Source: Hirsutella rhossiliensis
Lineage: Eukaryota > Ascomycota > Sordariomycetes > Hypocreales > Ophiocordycipitaceae
Assembly (NCBI RefSeq): GCF_020360975.1
Contig: NW_025408671.1
Span: forward strand, 1,984,001-2,048,000
Length of the DNA stretch: 64,000 bases
Direction of reading: 5' to 3'
Part shown: positions 13,552 through 26,645 of the stretch, piece after piece
Numbering within the stretch: the first letter of the stretch is position 1
Layout of the letters: each line of letters starts with the position of its first letter
Made by a program: the position numbers and the translations under genes
Notes under the pieces: generated by a model
Database searches by the model: none
What the model was told of the DNA's origin: nothing
What the model saw: only the letters and a program-made list of their open reading frames with translations

Positions 13552-13808
13552 TATAAGAGCGCTACTAAGAGGTATAGGCTAATAAAGTACTTAGGTACGT
13601 AGTACTAATATATTAGTAAGGTATTAGTAGGGAATCGTACCTACCTCGCTTATATATTATAGACCTCTCGCTACTCTAATTAAAGAGGAAAAATCCCTCT
13701 TCCTATAAGCTTTAGTCTTATAATAAGGAGAATATAATATATATAGCGTAGTACCTCTAGCTATCTCTACTACCTAACTAATCGTACCGTAATATATATT
13801 CCCTTATA
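13552..13808 (+). repeat. 3' LTR of Gypsy E (257 bp)
   Basis: Same termini as the 5' LTR (TATAAGAGCG to CCCTTATA). The polypurine tract AGGAGGGGAGATAAT ends at 13551. Confidence 0.93.
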
Positions 13809-13813
13809 CTAGG

Positions 13814-16800
13814 ACCCTAGCCGCTCTTAAAGGGTTACCCTCTGCCCTTAATAGAGTAGCGCTAAGGTAAGTCTAAAGCGCCTTATCTAGGATTATCTAT
13901 ATATCTTATATATTAAGGTCTATAAAAGTAGGCCGGTCTTACTCTCTTTATAAGAGGGCGTCTAAGACTATAGCCTCCTTACTTAGTCTATACTTAATAT
14001 AAAACTAAAAGTATAAGAGATACTCTACCTAGCACGCCTATTACTTTAAGAGATACTATTAAGTTATAAAGTATTTAAGGTTCTTATAGTCTATAAGGAT
14101 CTTAAAGCTCTTATAGCTATAGAGCTCCGCTTACTACTATTTAAGGTAGCTAATAATCGCTAATATCTTCTTATTATAGATTAGGTAGTTCCTCTCTACC
14201 ACGGTAAGCTTACGCGAGTAAAACGCTACTAGCTTCCTTTACCTTTCTACTTATTAAGATAGGGTTCCCCTAAGTATATAGCCGCTATAGTTTACTTCTA
14301 TAGTTAAGGGATTACTAAAGTCCTACTATAGTAGTACTAAGGCCTATAAAAATAAGTCCTTAAGGGTTTAGAACGCCTCTACTTATATAAGTCCCTAGGA
14401 AAAGGGGGCCCTATCCCTTATTAGCTTATTAAGCGGTAGCACGATCCGCGAGAACTCCTTAATAAAGACCTAGTAATAGTTAGCGAAGCTTAGGAAGCTC
14501 TATATACCTCGTTACGATATTAAGGTCGCCTAGTTATAGATAGCTTAAATCTTAGCTAGGTCCGCTTATACGCCTATACCCGCGATAATAATAAAGCTAA
14601 GGTATTTAACGCGCTTAACGCTAAATTTATATTTATCTAGGTCTAGGTATAAGCCGTGCTTTACTAAGCGGTTTAGTACCTTCTATACCTTCTATATATA
14701 GTCCTTATAGCTCCCGCTTAAATAGATAAGAATATTATCTATATATATAAACGCGAACTTATTAAGGAAACCCTTAAGCACCTAGTTAATATAATATTAG
14801 AACGTAGCTAGGGCACCTACTAGGCTAAAGGGGGTAACTATCTACTTAAATAAGCTATATCTTATATAGAACGCTATCTTTTACTCCTCCCTATACGCTA
14901 TTCGTACCTTATAGAACGCTTAGATAATATTAAGCTTTATAAACTACTTCGCCTTTACTAGGTTACGGAGGGTCTCTCTTATAAGCGGAAGGGGGTACCG
15001 GTCTAAGCGTATAATTGCGTTTAACGCTTAGTAGTCTATATAAAAGCGAAGTCCCCCCCCTAGCTTCTATATAAATAAGACCGGAGCCGCCGCCTTAAAG
15101 GAGCTAGCCTTATTAAATCCCTTATTAAGGAGGTCTATAAGGGTCTTCTTTAATACTAGTAGTTCCTCTTATAATATACTATATAGCGGCTTAAATAGTA
15201 AGGGAAGCTCCTTACTATTATCCCTTATATAGAGCGGTATCGAGTAGTCTACGCCTAGCTTATAGGGGTTTAACTTATCGGCCTCGCTCTTTTAAAAGAG
15301 CGGTAGTAGGTCGTAGAACCGCGGCGGGATAGCCTACTATAGCTCCTCTTTTAATAAAGGGCGCTTCGGTCGTAGCGCTTTCTTAATATCCGCTAGGCTA
15401 ACCGCGTAGATCGACGCTATAGCTACGGCCGGCCCCTTCCGCTTATAGATTTACCGTATTATACCTATAAACACCGAGGCTAAGACTTCTTAAGCGTCTT
15501 ATAAGTCGGGTAGAGCGTCCGGCGCTCCCTCCTTACTACTATACCGGACCTAGGACTATATAGGGCTAAACTATAGCCTCCCCTTATACGGCACTAAATA
15601 TAACTTCGTATACGTTAACTATAGCTTCCTAAGAATTAAGGGAAACTTAAGCTAAGGGACTATATATACTACTAGTAGCCGCGGGAGGCCGTTAACCTCT
15701 ATAGCTACCTAGGCGACGCCTTTAATAACCGCGCCCTCTATCGCGGCCGAGGCGCCCTTTATACGCCTAAGGCGAATCTTCTCTATTAATAAGTATAGCT
15801 TAAGGGCTTTCGCTTTATTAATTACGGTATAATACTAGTAACCCTTATCTATAAGGGCGGAGAGGAGGTAAGTCTAGTTAATAATAACTAGTATTAAAGT
15901 AGGTTCTTCTTTAATACGCCTTACTAGGTCCTCCTTAGCTAGTATTAGCTTACTAGGCTCTAGGGCCTACCTTTATACCGGAGCTAAGCTTTTCCCTCCG
16001 CTTTATATATAGCGGAGGTTCCCTTATCTCCCTCGTCGTCGGATTCTAATAAGGCGCAGGTAACCTATATCTCTACCGGCCTCCTTACTAAGAGGTAAGG
16101 GCAAGACTTAACTATATACGTGCTTACGCTATAACGTATATAGCGGCCCTCTTTACGTTGTTTATTAATTTCCTTATAGGGTACCTACTTAGCTGTCTTA
16201 CTAGACTACGCCGCTAGTAGAGCGGCCGGGGTCTTACTATTACCGCGCCCCTTAGGGCGTATAGCCGCTATCTAGATATCGCCGTCTATATCGACCGCCG
16301 ACTTAGGAGCGGGCCTAGGCGTAGACGGGTTAAGTAAGGAGGAGCTATCTAGCCCGTTAGTCCCGCTTAAGGCTAAGCGCTTATATAGCTTCTAAAAGCG
16401 CGGCGTTTACTTATATCCCTAGGCTACCTTTATAAGGCGGCCTACGTAGCCCTCGTAGGTAGAGGGTATTATAATAGGGATAAGCAGCTCTTAGAGCGCT
16501 AAGGAGATCGAGTTCTATAGCTAGGTAAGCTTAGCGCCGTTATCTTAGGCGGTATTACCCGCTGCCTAGGTTAGGGTCTCTTTAAATTCTAGTAAGAACT
16601 CCTTAAAGGACTGCCCCTTTTACTAAGTAAGGGTCTATAGCCTATCCTACGCCTTCTCCTATTCCTATATATTATTAAAGGCGTAGACTAAGTAGTTAAA
16701 GAATACTTAGGGGTCTTTCGTCCCCCTAGGACTACCCTACTCTTAGAAGCCCGCTACTTACTATATTTAGGGCTTTTATAGCGTATAAAGAAGCGAGAAC

Positions 16801-17255
16801 TAAGCTATCTCCTTATAGCTATTAAGGCCTTATTTCTTATTAATATAGTATTTCGCTATTAAGCGGTTAAGGAAGAAGTAAAAGGTCTCTAGCTTACTAT
16901 CTTAGGTAGGCTAAGGTAGTAGCTTCTATTTACTAAGGGCCGCTTTACGCTCTAACCTCTTAGTAGCAGGGGGCGTATCTATTAAAGCTAGCGTTAGAAG
17001 GGTATTAAGGATCTAGTATAAGGTTACTCGTTAGTCTAGGTCTTATAATATCTAGTAGAATAGCTTTATAAACTAAGCTTATTTATCTTATTACTACTAG
17101 GCCTCTTTTTATAGGTATTACTAGTATAGCTCTTTTACTTATTACTATAGCTATTAGTACTAGGCTTCTTCCTATAGTAGCTACTACTATTACTACTACC
17201 TTAGCTAGTACTACTAAGGTTTTAATATTAGGTTTAATATAATAATAGCTTATAC
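13814..17255 (-). pseudogene. D1 gag-pol remnant (minus strand)
   Basis: Continuation of the D1 coding region after the E insertion. Read on the minus strand, an FIYIDDILIYS-like RT active site is visible at about 14722-14758. Integrase-side sequence lies to the left and in 5396-6007, and gag lies to the right towards the LTR. Collinear with D2 (about 23100-26450). Heavily interrupted by TAA/TAG. Confidence 0.75.
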
Positions 17256-17454
17256 TATTATAAGGTAAGTAGAGGGTTATACTATAAGTGCCTTCCGTTA
17301 TATTATAATAATAAGCTATATAGGATCTAACTATATACCGCGCTTACTACTATTAAATACGCGTTTATATATATAGCTTACCTTACCCTATAACGCTTAT
17401 TAGCTAAGGTCTAGGCTAATACCTAGACCTATACTAAGGGTAAATACCTTTATA
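17256..17454 (-). repeat. 5' LTR of Gypsy D1 (199 bp), diverged
   Basis: Begins TATTATAAGGTAAGTAGAGG and ends ACCTTTATA. It aligns loosely with the 186-bp LTRs of D2, with the same start (TATTAnnnnGTAnGTAGAGG), the same AAGCTATATA core and the same CTTTATA/CTCTTATA end. F1 sequence starts immediately at 17455 with CTTCC, the likely target duplication. Confidence 0.7.
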
Positions 17455-19690
17455 CTTCCTTTATTAAAGATAATCTTATTTAGTAGTCTATAATTACTAA
17501 TAATTATTTATAGGAATATATATACTAGCTCTTCTATATTAATTACTTCTTTATATAGTAAGAAGTATTTATACTTTATTAATTAGTCGGTAATAATAAA
17601 TATACTATTATACTTAATATTAGTTATAGGTTCTTTTAACGGTAGTAGCTTTATAATATAATTAAAAGCTATCGAATCCTATAGTTTCTTTAGTACTGGT
17701 AGCGGTTATAATTCTTTATATAGCTTATATCGTTTAGCTTTACTTTATATATAAAGTTTATATTTTTTAATAACTTATTATACTACTTCCTTAAGCTATA
17801 AAAAGTTATATTATTATTTAATCCGTTTTATTATTCTTTAAATTCCTTAGTATCTATATATTAGATACTTATATATATCTTATATAACTTTATCTTATAA
17901 CGCTAGTAGTATCTAGATTTTATTCTTATATATTAAAACTTCTAAATATTCTATATTATATCCCTTTAATACTTTATATTCTTTTATTTATTTTAGGATC
18001 TTTTAGTATATTAAGTTATTAAGTTATACTTTAAATATTATATTTAGCTATCGTTACTAATAGTTCTTATTTCTATTAATTTCTAGGAGCTATCCTTTTA
18101 TTATAAGTGCTCTTATATTATAGTTACTTCGTCGACTAAAGGTATTAGCTCGACCGTTTTCTATTCCTTTTCTATAGATTATTTTATAGTCGAATTCTAA
18201 TAAATATTCGGCCTATTAAATCTATTATTTATTTAACTATTATATAGTTATAAAGTATAAGATATTTTTATAATTTATATAGACCTTAACTTTATACTTA
18301 CTTCTAAGAAAGTAGTATCGAAATTCCTTAAAAGCTTAAATAATTATAAGGAATTCTTTATTATATATAGGGTAATTAAGTTCTATACTATATAGCTTTT
18401 TCGAGTAAAATATAATTAGTCGTAGTCTTCCTTTATTATCCTTTTATTTAATTTTTACTCTTAAAGTAAAGTTTAATATATTAGTTTTAAGTTTAATTTA
18501 TTATTTTAAATTAAAGGTAGTTAAGACTAGTTCTTATATAATTATAGTCTTAATATATTCGAAAGCTTTATTAGCTTTATCGTCCTATATAAATTCTTTT
18601 TCCTTCTTTATTAAGTTATATAGTAGTAATATAATCTTTCCGAAATCTTTAATAAATTATTAATAGTAATGAATAAATCCTAGGAAACTTTTAATATCCT
18701 TAACGTTCTTTAGTATTAGCTATTCTTTAACTAAGTTAATCTTATCTTATTATATCTATATCTCTCTTAGTAAGATCGTATATCTAAGGAAGTCTACTTC
18801 TTATATATAGAACTTACTTTTCTTTAGTTTAACTAATAACTTTATATTTAAAAGTATATAGAATACCTTATAGATATATTCCTTATATTCTTTTAGGGTA
18901 TCTAAGAAAATTAAAATATTATTTAAGTATACTACTATAAAGATATCTAAGTATTTATATAGGATATTATTAATTATTTATTAAAAGGTAGCTAGTATAT
19001 TTATAAGTCTAAATAGTATTACTAGATATTTAAATAGTCTAAATTTTATTTTAAAGGCTATTATCTATTTATATCCCTTTTTTATATATATTAAGTTATA
19101 AGCGCCTTTAAGATTAAAGGCTATAAACTATTTTTTACTATATAATCGATCTTATAGTTTTAATATAAGCGGTAATAGTATTTAGTTATTTATTATAACA
19201 TTATTTAAGCGTCTATAATTAATAACTAGTTATAGCTTACTATTTTTCTTTAAAATAAATATAACTAAATAGCTTACTTTAAATATTAATATTTATATAT
19301 ATCCCTTTTATAGATTCTTATTAAGGTAGTCGTATAGTATTTATAGTTACTTTTCGTTTAGGTTATAGATTTTATAAAACGTCGGCGTTATTCTATCCTT
19401 AAGATAAATTTTATAGTCTTATTAGCTATATTTAAGTAACCCTATCTTAAGTTCTTCCTTAAAGAGTTTATTATATTTATAGTATTCTTAAGGGATATTT
19501 ATTATTCTATCTTATAGGCTTTATTCTTTCTTTTAAGAGCTAGTTTCTCTTAACTTAAGCTCCTTATTAATTTATTTAAGGTCTTTCCTTAAAGTAGTAA
19601 TAACTCTTTAGATCTTTATATTATATCCTTTATTTTATTTATATTAAATACTAGGTTATATAGCTATATTAGTTAGTATATAAGTCTTAT

Positions 19691-19876
19691 TATTATAGAG
19701 TAAGTAGAGGTATATATATAAGTACCGTCTATAAGATAATATTAATAAGCTATATAAAGCTCTACTATACGCGGCTAGCCTATATATATATATATAGGAT
19801 CCGGCCCTTTATATATAACTATATAGCTTAGGCTATAGCCTAAGCCTATAACCTATAATAGTTAAAGACTCTTATA
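19691..19876 (-). repeat. 3' LTR of Gypsy D2 (186 bp)
   Basis: On the plus strand it starts TATTATAGAGTAAGTAGAGG and ends AGACTCTTATA. It pairs with 26460-26645. Confidence 0.92.
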
Positions 19877-20596
19877 TAATGCCCTCCCTTAAGTATAGCG
19901 CAGCGTTGCCCTATTAATAGCTTCTATACTATAGGGCCTATACCGCTAGCTTTACCCTACCCTTTTCCGTTAATCGTGCTAGCCCTACTAGCCCTATTAT
20001 CCCTATGCCTATTAGCTTAGGTAGCTAGAACCGGGCTCTATACTTATTAGCTAGCTAGCCGTTTAAATAAGAGCGCAACCTATTATATACGCCCCTAGGT
20101 AGCCGGCGGCCGGCCTAGACCTATATAAGCCTTAGGTTACCTATCTCCTTAGCCTTAAGTAGCCTCCTTTACCTAGGGGTATATAAGGCGGTATCCCCCC
20201 CTTCCTCCTTCCTTTCCTTCTCCTCCTTCTTTAACTATAGTAGTAGTAGTAATAGGTAAGTTCTACTCTACCTAAGGTATTAGTTCGTTCCTAGCTATAT
20301 AGGCCGCCTTATTAATATATACTTATAGTAATAGCTATAGTAGTAATAATAGCCTTAATAATAATAACTTTAACTAGTAAGTTCTCTACCTTATAAAGCG
20401 GGAGGCTATAATCCGTAATACTAACTTCCGCGATAGATATATCTACCTTCCCCTCCCTTACTTCCTCCTTCTTAGAGCGTATAGAGTCGTTTATCGACGC
20501 TATACTAAGCACGGCCGACGACGGCTCCGCCGCTGCCGCTGCTCCTACCCGCGCCCCCGCGACCGCGCCTACCGCCGCCGCCTCTACCTCTACTAC
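19877..20596. other. D2 3' region, no gene identified
   Basis: Between the D2 3' LTR and the start of the plus-strand antisense frame. It contains pyrimidine-rich tracts (about 20205-20235), runs of TAG/TAA triplets and a small minus-strand open stretch (20312-20512) of low-complexity composition that I do not regard as a gene. The last 90 bases are very rich in GCC/GCT/CCC and may already be coding on the plus strand. Confidence 0.6.
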
Positions 20597-21365
20597 GCTA
20601 GCCGCCCTTATATCGCCCTTCTAAGTAACAATGCTATTCCTACCGCCGGCTATAACGCCCGGCCCTTCTACCCCCGCCTCTACTACTACTACCCCCGTAA
20701 GTCCGCTACCTAGTAAGCGTAGTAGCTATTTTCTACTAACTTCTTAAAGTATAAACGCTAAGTATAGGCCGGAGCCGCTTATACGGCCCCTTATATACGG
20801 TATATATCGTAGGAGCTCCCCTACGCCGACTAAGTTAGGCGCCGCTATAGCGGTAGTTATTATTAGTACGTATATACCGGCCGCGCCTATAAGGCGGCGC
20901 CTCCTATCTTAATCGCTATAGCGTTAGCTTAGAAGGCCGGCGTATATAGGTAGGCACGGGGGGCTACTAAGAAGCGCCTTACCGCCGCCGCCGCCGCCTA
21001 CTATAATCTCTACGCCCTTAAGCGCTAGGGCCTTGTCTTTAAGTAAGTTCCTTTTATCTAGCTCTTTTACTTTTACTACTAACTCTCTTAGTATTAAGGA
21101 TACTACCTTTATCGCCTTATCGATGGTCCCCTTAGCCGTGCCCGCCGCCGCCCCCGCCGCTACTACTAGCCGGGCCCCCCCCGCCCCCGGAGCCCTTAGA
21201 GCCGCCGCTGCCGCCGACTAGCTCGCGGGCCTAGAAGGCCGCTTAAGCGCCTTAGAGAGCGCCGCCGCTACTAATAAAGTAAAGGAGGACGACGAGGATA
21301 AGGATAAGGACGACGATAAGGATAAGGAGTAGGTCTAGGTAGTCTAAAGGCTCTACCTTAAAATA
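20597..21365 (+). pseudogene. Antisense ORF in D2, Tyr-rich (former Cys/His) part then acidic tail
   Basis: Plus-strand frame opposite to D2 pol and converging with it. From about 20597 to 21015 one frame reads through stops that are all TAA/TAG. It contains clustered Tyr codons (ELPYADxVRRRYSGSYY, YVYTGRAYKAAP) that would be Cys or His before RIP, then a basic ARGATKKRLTAAAAAYYN stretch. From about 21020 a second frame, with no stop over about 60 codons, reads Ala/Pro-rich sequence followed by LAGLEGRLSALESAA and an acidic Lys/Asp tail (about 21260-21335). The two need one frame change to join. Function unknown; a Cys-rich nucleic-acid-binding protein is a guess. Confidence 0.45.
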
Positions 21366-21439
21366 AATACTATTTTTATCTCCGCTTATATAATTACGCT
21401 TACGTTATTATAACTACCTACTTTACTTTACTTACTTTA

Positions 21440-24400
21440 TAGTCCTAGCTTAGGCTACTATTAATAATCTATTAGTTTATTATTCTCCTTTACTATTCTA
21501 AATAAGGCTTTAAACTTATTAAGGGCTATAGTTCCTATAAACCTATATATAGGTTCTTATATAAGGTTAAGATACCCGCGCTACTTAACGAGGACCTCCT
21601 AGCGTTTCCCCTTACTAACCTTTTTCTAGCGCGCGGCCTATATCTCTTTAACCTTAAACTCGTCCTCTCCCTCTACCTTAATTATAAGCGGTTAAGCGTC
21701 CGCTACTTCTTATCTAAGTAGTAGGTTAAAGGAGGCTCTATAAAAGAGGTCTATATTAATCTTATTATAGACCTTTATTAAAAGACTATTAAGCTCTATA
21801 ACCTATAGGCTAATAACCCTCTATACTATAAACTTCGCGTATAGCTAGTTAAGCTTTTTCTTTAGTCGTGCCGACCTATAGTTACGGAGGTCTAGCTATA
21901 CCTTATCTCTTACCGCGAACCTATCTACTAAGGCCCTAGTCTTATTAGCATACTAGTCTTAATCTTACGCCGCGGCGGCTATCGCGGATTAGTAATAATC
22001 TATAGTCTTTTATAGCTTTTATATAAACGTAAAGGCATAGCCCTTTAATAACGAATTACTATACTACTTTATTATTATATCTATAGTAAAGGGAACTAAT
22101 AAGGGTAGTTTAAAGCTATACGTTATAAAGAAAGGGGCTATTTTAATAGAGGTATATAGTTTACTATTTAACGTAAGTTAGGCCGTAGGGAGCTATTAGT
22201 CTTAGTCTACTTAGTTATAGGCTACGATAGCCTATAAGTAAGCCTATGCCTCTTAGTTAACCCTCTTAGGCCCTCTATTAATCTATAGGTAATATACTAT
22301 ACTAAGTAGCTATATAATCTAAAGTAGTTAATATAAGTACTACTAAAAGTAGCTAGTTTAATTCGATCCTTTATCGCTTATAATAAAGGCTAGCTAGCTA
22401 TATAAGCGGGCCTAGTATTATAGGAAGCGCTTTATATAGGACTTTATATTTATAGATAGTATTAGCTTTAATACTATAGACTTACTAAGTTAGTCTTTAA
22501 TTACCTATATATAGCGGTTACCGCCCTTTATAAGTAAGAGGTCTATTATAAAGTTTATCTATATATATATATAGAACCGGTTAGGTACCGGAAGCTACTT
22601 AAGTAGCCCTTTAAGCTACGCCCTTTAGATCTTTATATAGCTATAGATATCGTAGTTATAAAAAAAGCAATAAATATAGTACTATAGGAGGGGCTAGTAA
22701 AAGTCCTTTATAAGGCCTACTACTATACCCTATCTACCTAAGTAACTTATAATACTAGAGTTATAGATAAGTTAGACTAGCCTCCCTTAGAGCTCGTTTT
22801 ATTTATTTAGCTCTAGCGGTCCCTCCTTCTCCTTAGCTTTTATAGTATATAGTACGCCCGGTACCTATAGTCTCCCCCGCTAGCGTAGATGCCCTTATAA
22901 GTCGATATAATAGTTAGCTACCTATACCTTTAACTTTAGCTTTAGATCTAAGTATCGAGCGCTAGACTTAACGGCGCGGCGTACGCCCTTATAGGTACGG
23001 TCTAAAGCCGCTATCCTATCCTATAAGCGTTAAAGGGCCTTATCTTAGAATACTCTCGCCGCGCGCGCCCCTAGGCCGGTCTATCCCTCCTCGCTAAACT
23101 AAGGTAAGGGCATAGAAGGAAGCTTATTTACTAGCACTATATCTTCCTTTACTAAGGAAGCTCCTATATAAGTCTATAGTACTTCCTATAAGATAAGCTA
23201 TAGATCCTAGGCCTTAATATCCGCTCTTATTAGCCGGTCTTAATCCCTCTAAGAAAGCGTATTTAAGACCGCGGAGTCTTACTTAAGGCGGTACTTAATT
23301 AAGAAGTTAAAGTATAAGAGATACTTTACTTAGCGGGCTTACTACTCTAAGAGGTACTAGTAAGTTATAAAGTACTTAAGGTTCCTATAGTCTATAAGAA
23401 CCTTAAAGCTCTTATAGCTTTAGAGCTCCGCTTACTATTACTTAAGGTAGCTAATAATTATTAGTATCTCTTTATCGTAAATAGCGTAATTCCGCTCTAC
23501 TAAGGTTAGCTTATAAGAGTAGAACGCTACTAGTTACTTCCGCCTATTTACCTCTTAAGAGAGCGTTCCTTTAAGTACCTAGCCGCTATAGTCCGCTTTA
23601 ACTAACGTAGACCGGTTAAAGTCCTATTAAAGTAGTACTAGGGCTTAAGAGAATAGGTCCTTAAGCGTATAAAACGCTCTTTCTTATATAGGCCCTTAGT
23701 AAAAGGCGGTTTACTTCTTAGTAATCTCGTTTAAAGGCATTATAATATAAAAAAAGCCCTTAATAAATATCCTATAATAGTTCGCGAACTTAAGGAAGCT
23801 CTATACGCCTATCTATATAGTTAGGGTAGCTTAGTCCTAAATCGCCTAGATCTTTATAGGGTCTACTTATATACCTATACCTATATAGATAATAAAGCCT
23901 AGGTACTTAACCCTCTTAACCCTAAATTCGTACTTATCTAGGTCGAGGTAGAGCCTATAAAGTTAGAAGCGCTCTAAGACCCTCTATACTTTCTATATAT
24001 AGTCCTTATAGGAGCCGCTTATATAGATAAGGATATTATCTATATATATAAAGGCGAACTTATTAAGGAAGTCCTAAAGTATATTATTAATATAACGCTA
24101 AAAGGTAGCGGGCGCTCTTAAGAGGCTAAAGGGCGTTATAAGCTACTTAAATAAGCTATAGTATATATAGAACGCTGTTTTCTACTTATTACCCTCTAAG
24201 ATTTATACCTTATAAAACGCTTATTTTATATTTAGCTTTATAAACTACTTTGCCTTTAAAAGGTTATAAAGCGTATCTAAGATTAAGGGTAAGGGGTAGC
24301 GGTCTAGCCTTATAATTACGTTTAGAGCCCTATAGTCGTAATAAAACTATATCTCGCCCCTTAGTTTATATATAAATCGGACTAGCGCTCTTACTTTAGA

Positions 24401-26450
24401 GCTACTTACTTAAATAAAACCCTTATTTAAAAGGTCCCTTAGTATCTTCTTTAGTACTAGTAGCTCCGCGTATAATATACTATATAGCGGTCTAAATAGT
24501 ATAAGTAGTTCCTACCCCTTCTTATTAGTATAGAGTACGATCCTATAGTCTACCCTTAGCTTATATAGGTTAAGCTTATCTACTTCCTAGGACTTAAATA
24601 GCGGTAGGAGGTTATAAAAGCACTTTAGTATCTATTACTATAGCTTAGAGGGCGACTTTAGCTTCTTTATTTAAAGGGCCTTATTAATATTTACTAAGCT
24701 AACTATATAGACCGCTATATTAGCCGCTACCTAGCCTTGCCCCTACTTTACTTATTATATAGTTCCTATAAAAATAGAGGTAAGGACTTCTTATACTAAG
24801 TATAAAGCTTATATACTTAGTCCTATGCTTATAAAACTATTATTATAGCGGACCTACTATTATATAAGCTTAAACTATAGCTTCCTTTAGTATAGAACTA
24901 AGTATAACTCTATATATAATAACTAGGGTTTCCTAAGGATTAGGGGAAACTTTAGTTAAGGGATTATATAGGCTACGATAAGCTTATAGTAACCGTCGAC
25001 CTTTATAGCTAGCTATATAATACCCTTAATTACCGCACCCTTTATTACGCTTAAGGCGCCCTTTACTCGCCTTAGGGCGATCTTTTCTACTAGTACTTAT
25101 ATCTCTTATATAAGCGCCTTATTAACTATAGCGTAGTACTAGTAGCCCTTATCTATAAAGGCGGTAATAGGTAAGGAGTTATTAATTATAACCTATATTA
25201 AAGTAAGCTCCTCTTTTATATAGGCGGATAATTCTTCCTTCTCCTTTACTAGTATTAGTAATTAAGGCTCTAGAGCCTATCTTTACTCCGGAGCTACTCT
25301 TTTTCCTCTAGGCCTAAGGGGGCGGAGTCCTCCTTATCGTTTAAGGTAAGGAGCAGTTTTATCTTCGCTACTTAAACCGCTATAGGCCGCTTAGCTAAAA
25401 GGAAGGGGTATTTTAATATAAAGTATATAGATACTCTATAATATAGGTAGCGGCCGTTAGCCTTCCTCTTTCCGATTTCCTTACTCGTTACCTACTTCGC
25501 CCGCTACTTAAAGTATAGGGCGGTATAAGGGGTAGTCGACGGCGTCTTCTTACCGTGTCTAGCCCGGTCTATATAGGTAGCCGATATTAAGGTATCCCTA
25601 TCTATATTAATAGCCGGTTATTTATCTTATAGAGGGGCGGTAATCCCGTCGCCGCTATATAGCGTGCGCTTATAGAGCTTCTAGAAACGCGGCGTCTACT
25701 TATAGCCCTAAGCTACCTTTATTAACCGGCTTATATACTCGCTATAGTTAGTAGGTATAATTATAGGGATAAGTAGCTCCCGTAAGGCTAGCGTAATCGA
25801 ATTCTATAGCTATATAAGCTTCGCGCTATCTTCTTATACTATAGTCCCCGCTGCCTATAAGAGCGTCTCTTTAAAATCGGGAAGGAATTCGCTAAAGGTT
25901 TATCTATCTCTTTACTTAAGGGTCTATAGCCTATCTTACGCCTTCTCCCGCTCTTATACGTTACCGAATATATATATAAGGTATTAGAAGAAGTCTTATA
26001 GGTCGCGTCTACTCTTAGGGCCGCCCTTATCTTAGAATCTAGAAATCCGCCGTATCTAAGGCTCTAGTAGCGTATAGAAGAGCGAATACTACGCTATATC
26101 GCGATAGGTATTTAGGTCTTATTTCTCGTTAGTTATAAACTTCGTCTATAGCTAGCTAAGGAAGAAGTAAAAGGACTTTAGCTTACTATCCTAAGTCGGC
26201 TAAGAGAGCGGCTTCCTTATTAGTAGTATCGCCGCCGTAACCGGCGTTACGGAGGTTATAGGGGTTAAAGCTAGTCTCGTAGACGGCTCCCTTAGTATAG
26301 CGAGAACCTTATCCTTCTTACTAGCTATCGCGCTTTTAATCGCTTCTAAGATAGCTACGATACTTCCTATCCGTTTATAGAGGGGCGGAGTACTTCCTTA
26401 AGGGGAAGGCGCCCTCTCTAAAGAGATATCTATTAGATCTATTAATTAAT
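21440..26450 (-). pseudogene. D2 gag-pol remnant with chromodomain
   Basis: Minus-strand polyprotein. Gag lies at about 25000-26450. An FAFIYIDNILIY-like RT active site is at about 24026-24063. RNase H and integrase lie to the left. A chromodomain near 21480-21665 shows EFKVKEI, then EVLVKxRGY, then EPIYRF, with TAG at the expected Trp of VKWRGY. Stops elsewhere are TAA/TAG, consistent with RIP. Pol ends only about 75 bp from the end of the plus-strand frame. Confidence 0.8.
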
Positions 26451-26459
26451 AGCTTATAT

Positions 26460-26645
26460 TATTACGGAGTAGGTAGAGGCGTACGTATAAGTGCTATCTA
26501 TAAGATAATATTAATAAGCTATATAGAGCTCTCTTATACGCGGCTAGCCTATATATATATATATAGGATCCGGCCCTCTATATATAACTATATAGCTTAG
26601 GCTATAGCCTAAGCTTATAACCTATAATAGTTAAAGACTCTTATA
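26460..26645 (-). repeat. 5' LTR of Gypsy D2 (186 bp)
   Basis: Starts TATTACGGAGTAGGTAGAGG and ends AGACTCTTATA on the plus strand. It keeps slightly more original bases than its partner. It is followed by the target duplication CTTAT. Confidence 0.92.

Larger units (their letters stand above)
6008..13808 (+). mobile_element. Complete Gypsy chromovirus-type element E (7.8 kb), RIP-degraded
   Basis: Bounded by two 257-bp LTRs. The flanking pentamers are CCGGG (6003-6007) and CTAGG (13809-13813), which differ only by C-to-T and G-to-A and therefore fit one duplicated target later hit by RIP. A polypurine tract AGGAGGGGAGA lies just before the 3' LTR. Pol runs on the plus strand (gag with a zinc knuckle, RT, RNase H, integrase with a chromodomain). 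A long frame on the opposite strand fills the space between pol and the 3' LTR. E is inserted in D1. Confidence 0.93.
5396..17454 (-). mobile_element. Gypsy element D1, RIP-degraded, split by Gypsy E
   Basis: Minus-strand Ty3/gypsy retrotransposon made of two pieces, 5396-6007 and 13814-17454. These are collinear with 22484-26645 of the complete copy D2. The left piece is cut by Copia A1 and its 3' LTR lies off the window. The right end is a 199-bp LTR (17256-17454) abutting Gypsy F1. Its internal CpA sites are almost completely converted. The region still carries high-GC patches because CpG was largely spared. Confidence 0.85.
19691..26645 (-). mobile_element. Complete Gypsy chromovirus-type element D2 (6955 bp), RIP-degraded
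   Basis: Two 186-bp LTRs and a perfect 5-bp target duplication CTTAT (19686-19690 and 26646-26650) delimit the element. Pol is on the minus strand: gag at the right, RT near 24026-24063, integrase, and a chromodomain near 21480-21665. The 3' part, 19877-21440, contains a GC-rich stretch with a plus-strand frame. D2 is inserted in F1. Confidence 0.93.

Noticed and set aside
20312..20512. 66-codon minus-strand open frame in D2
   Set aside because: Low-complexity Ile/Thr composition from RIPed AT-rich sequence, in a different frame from any known domain.
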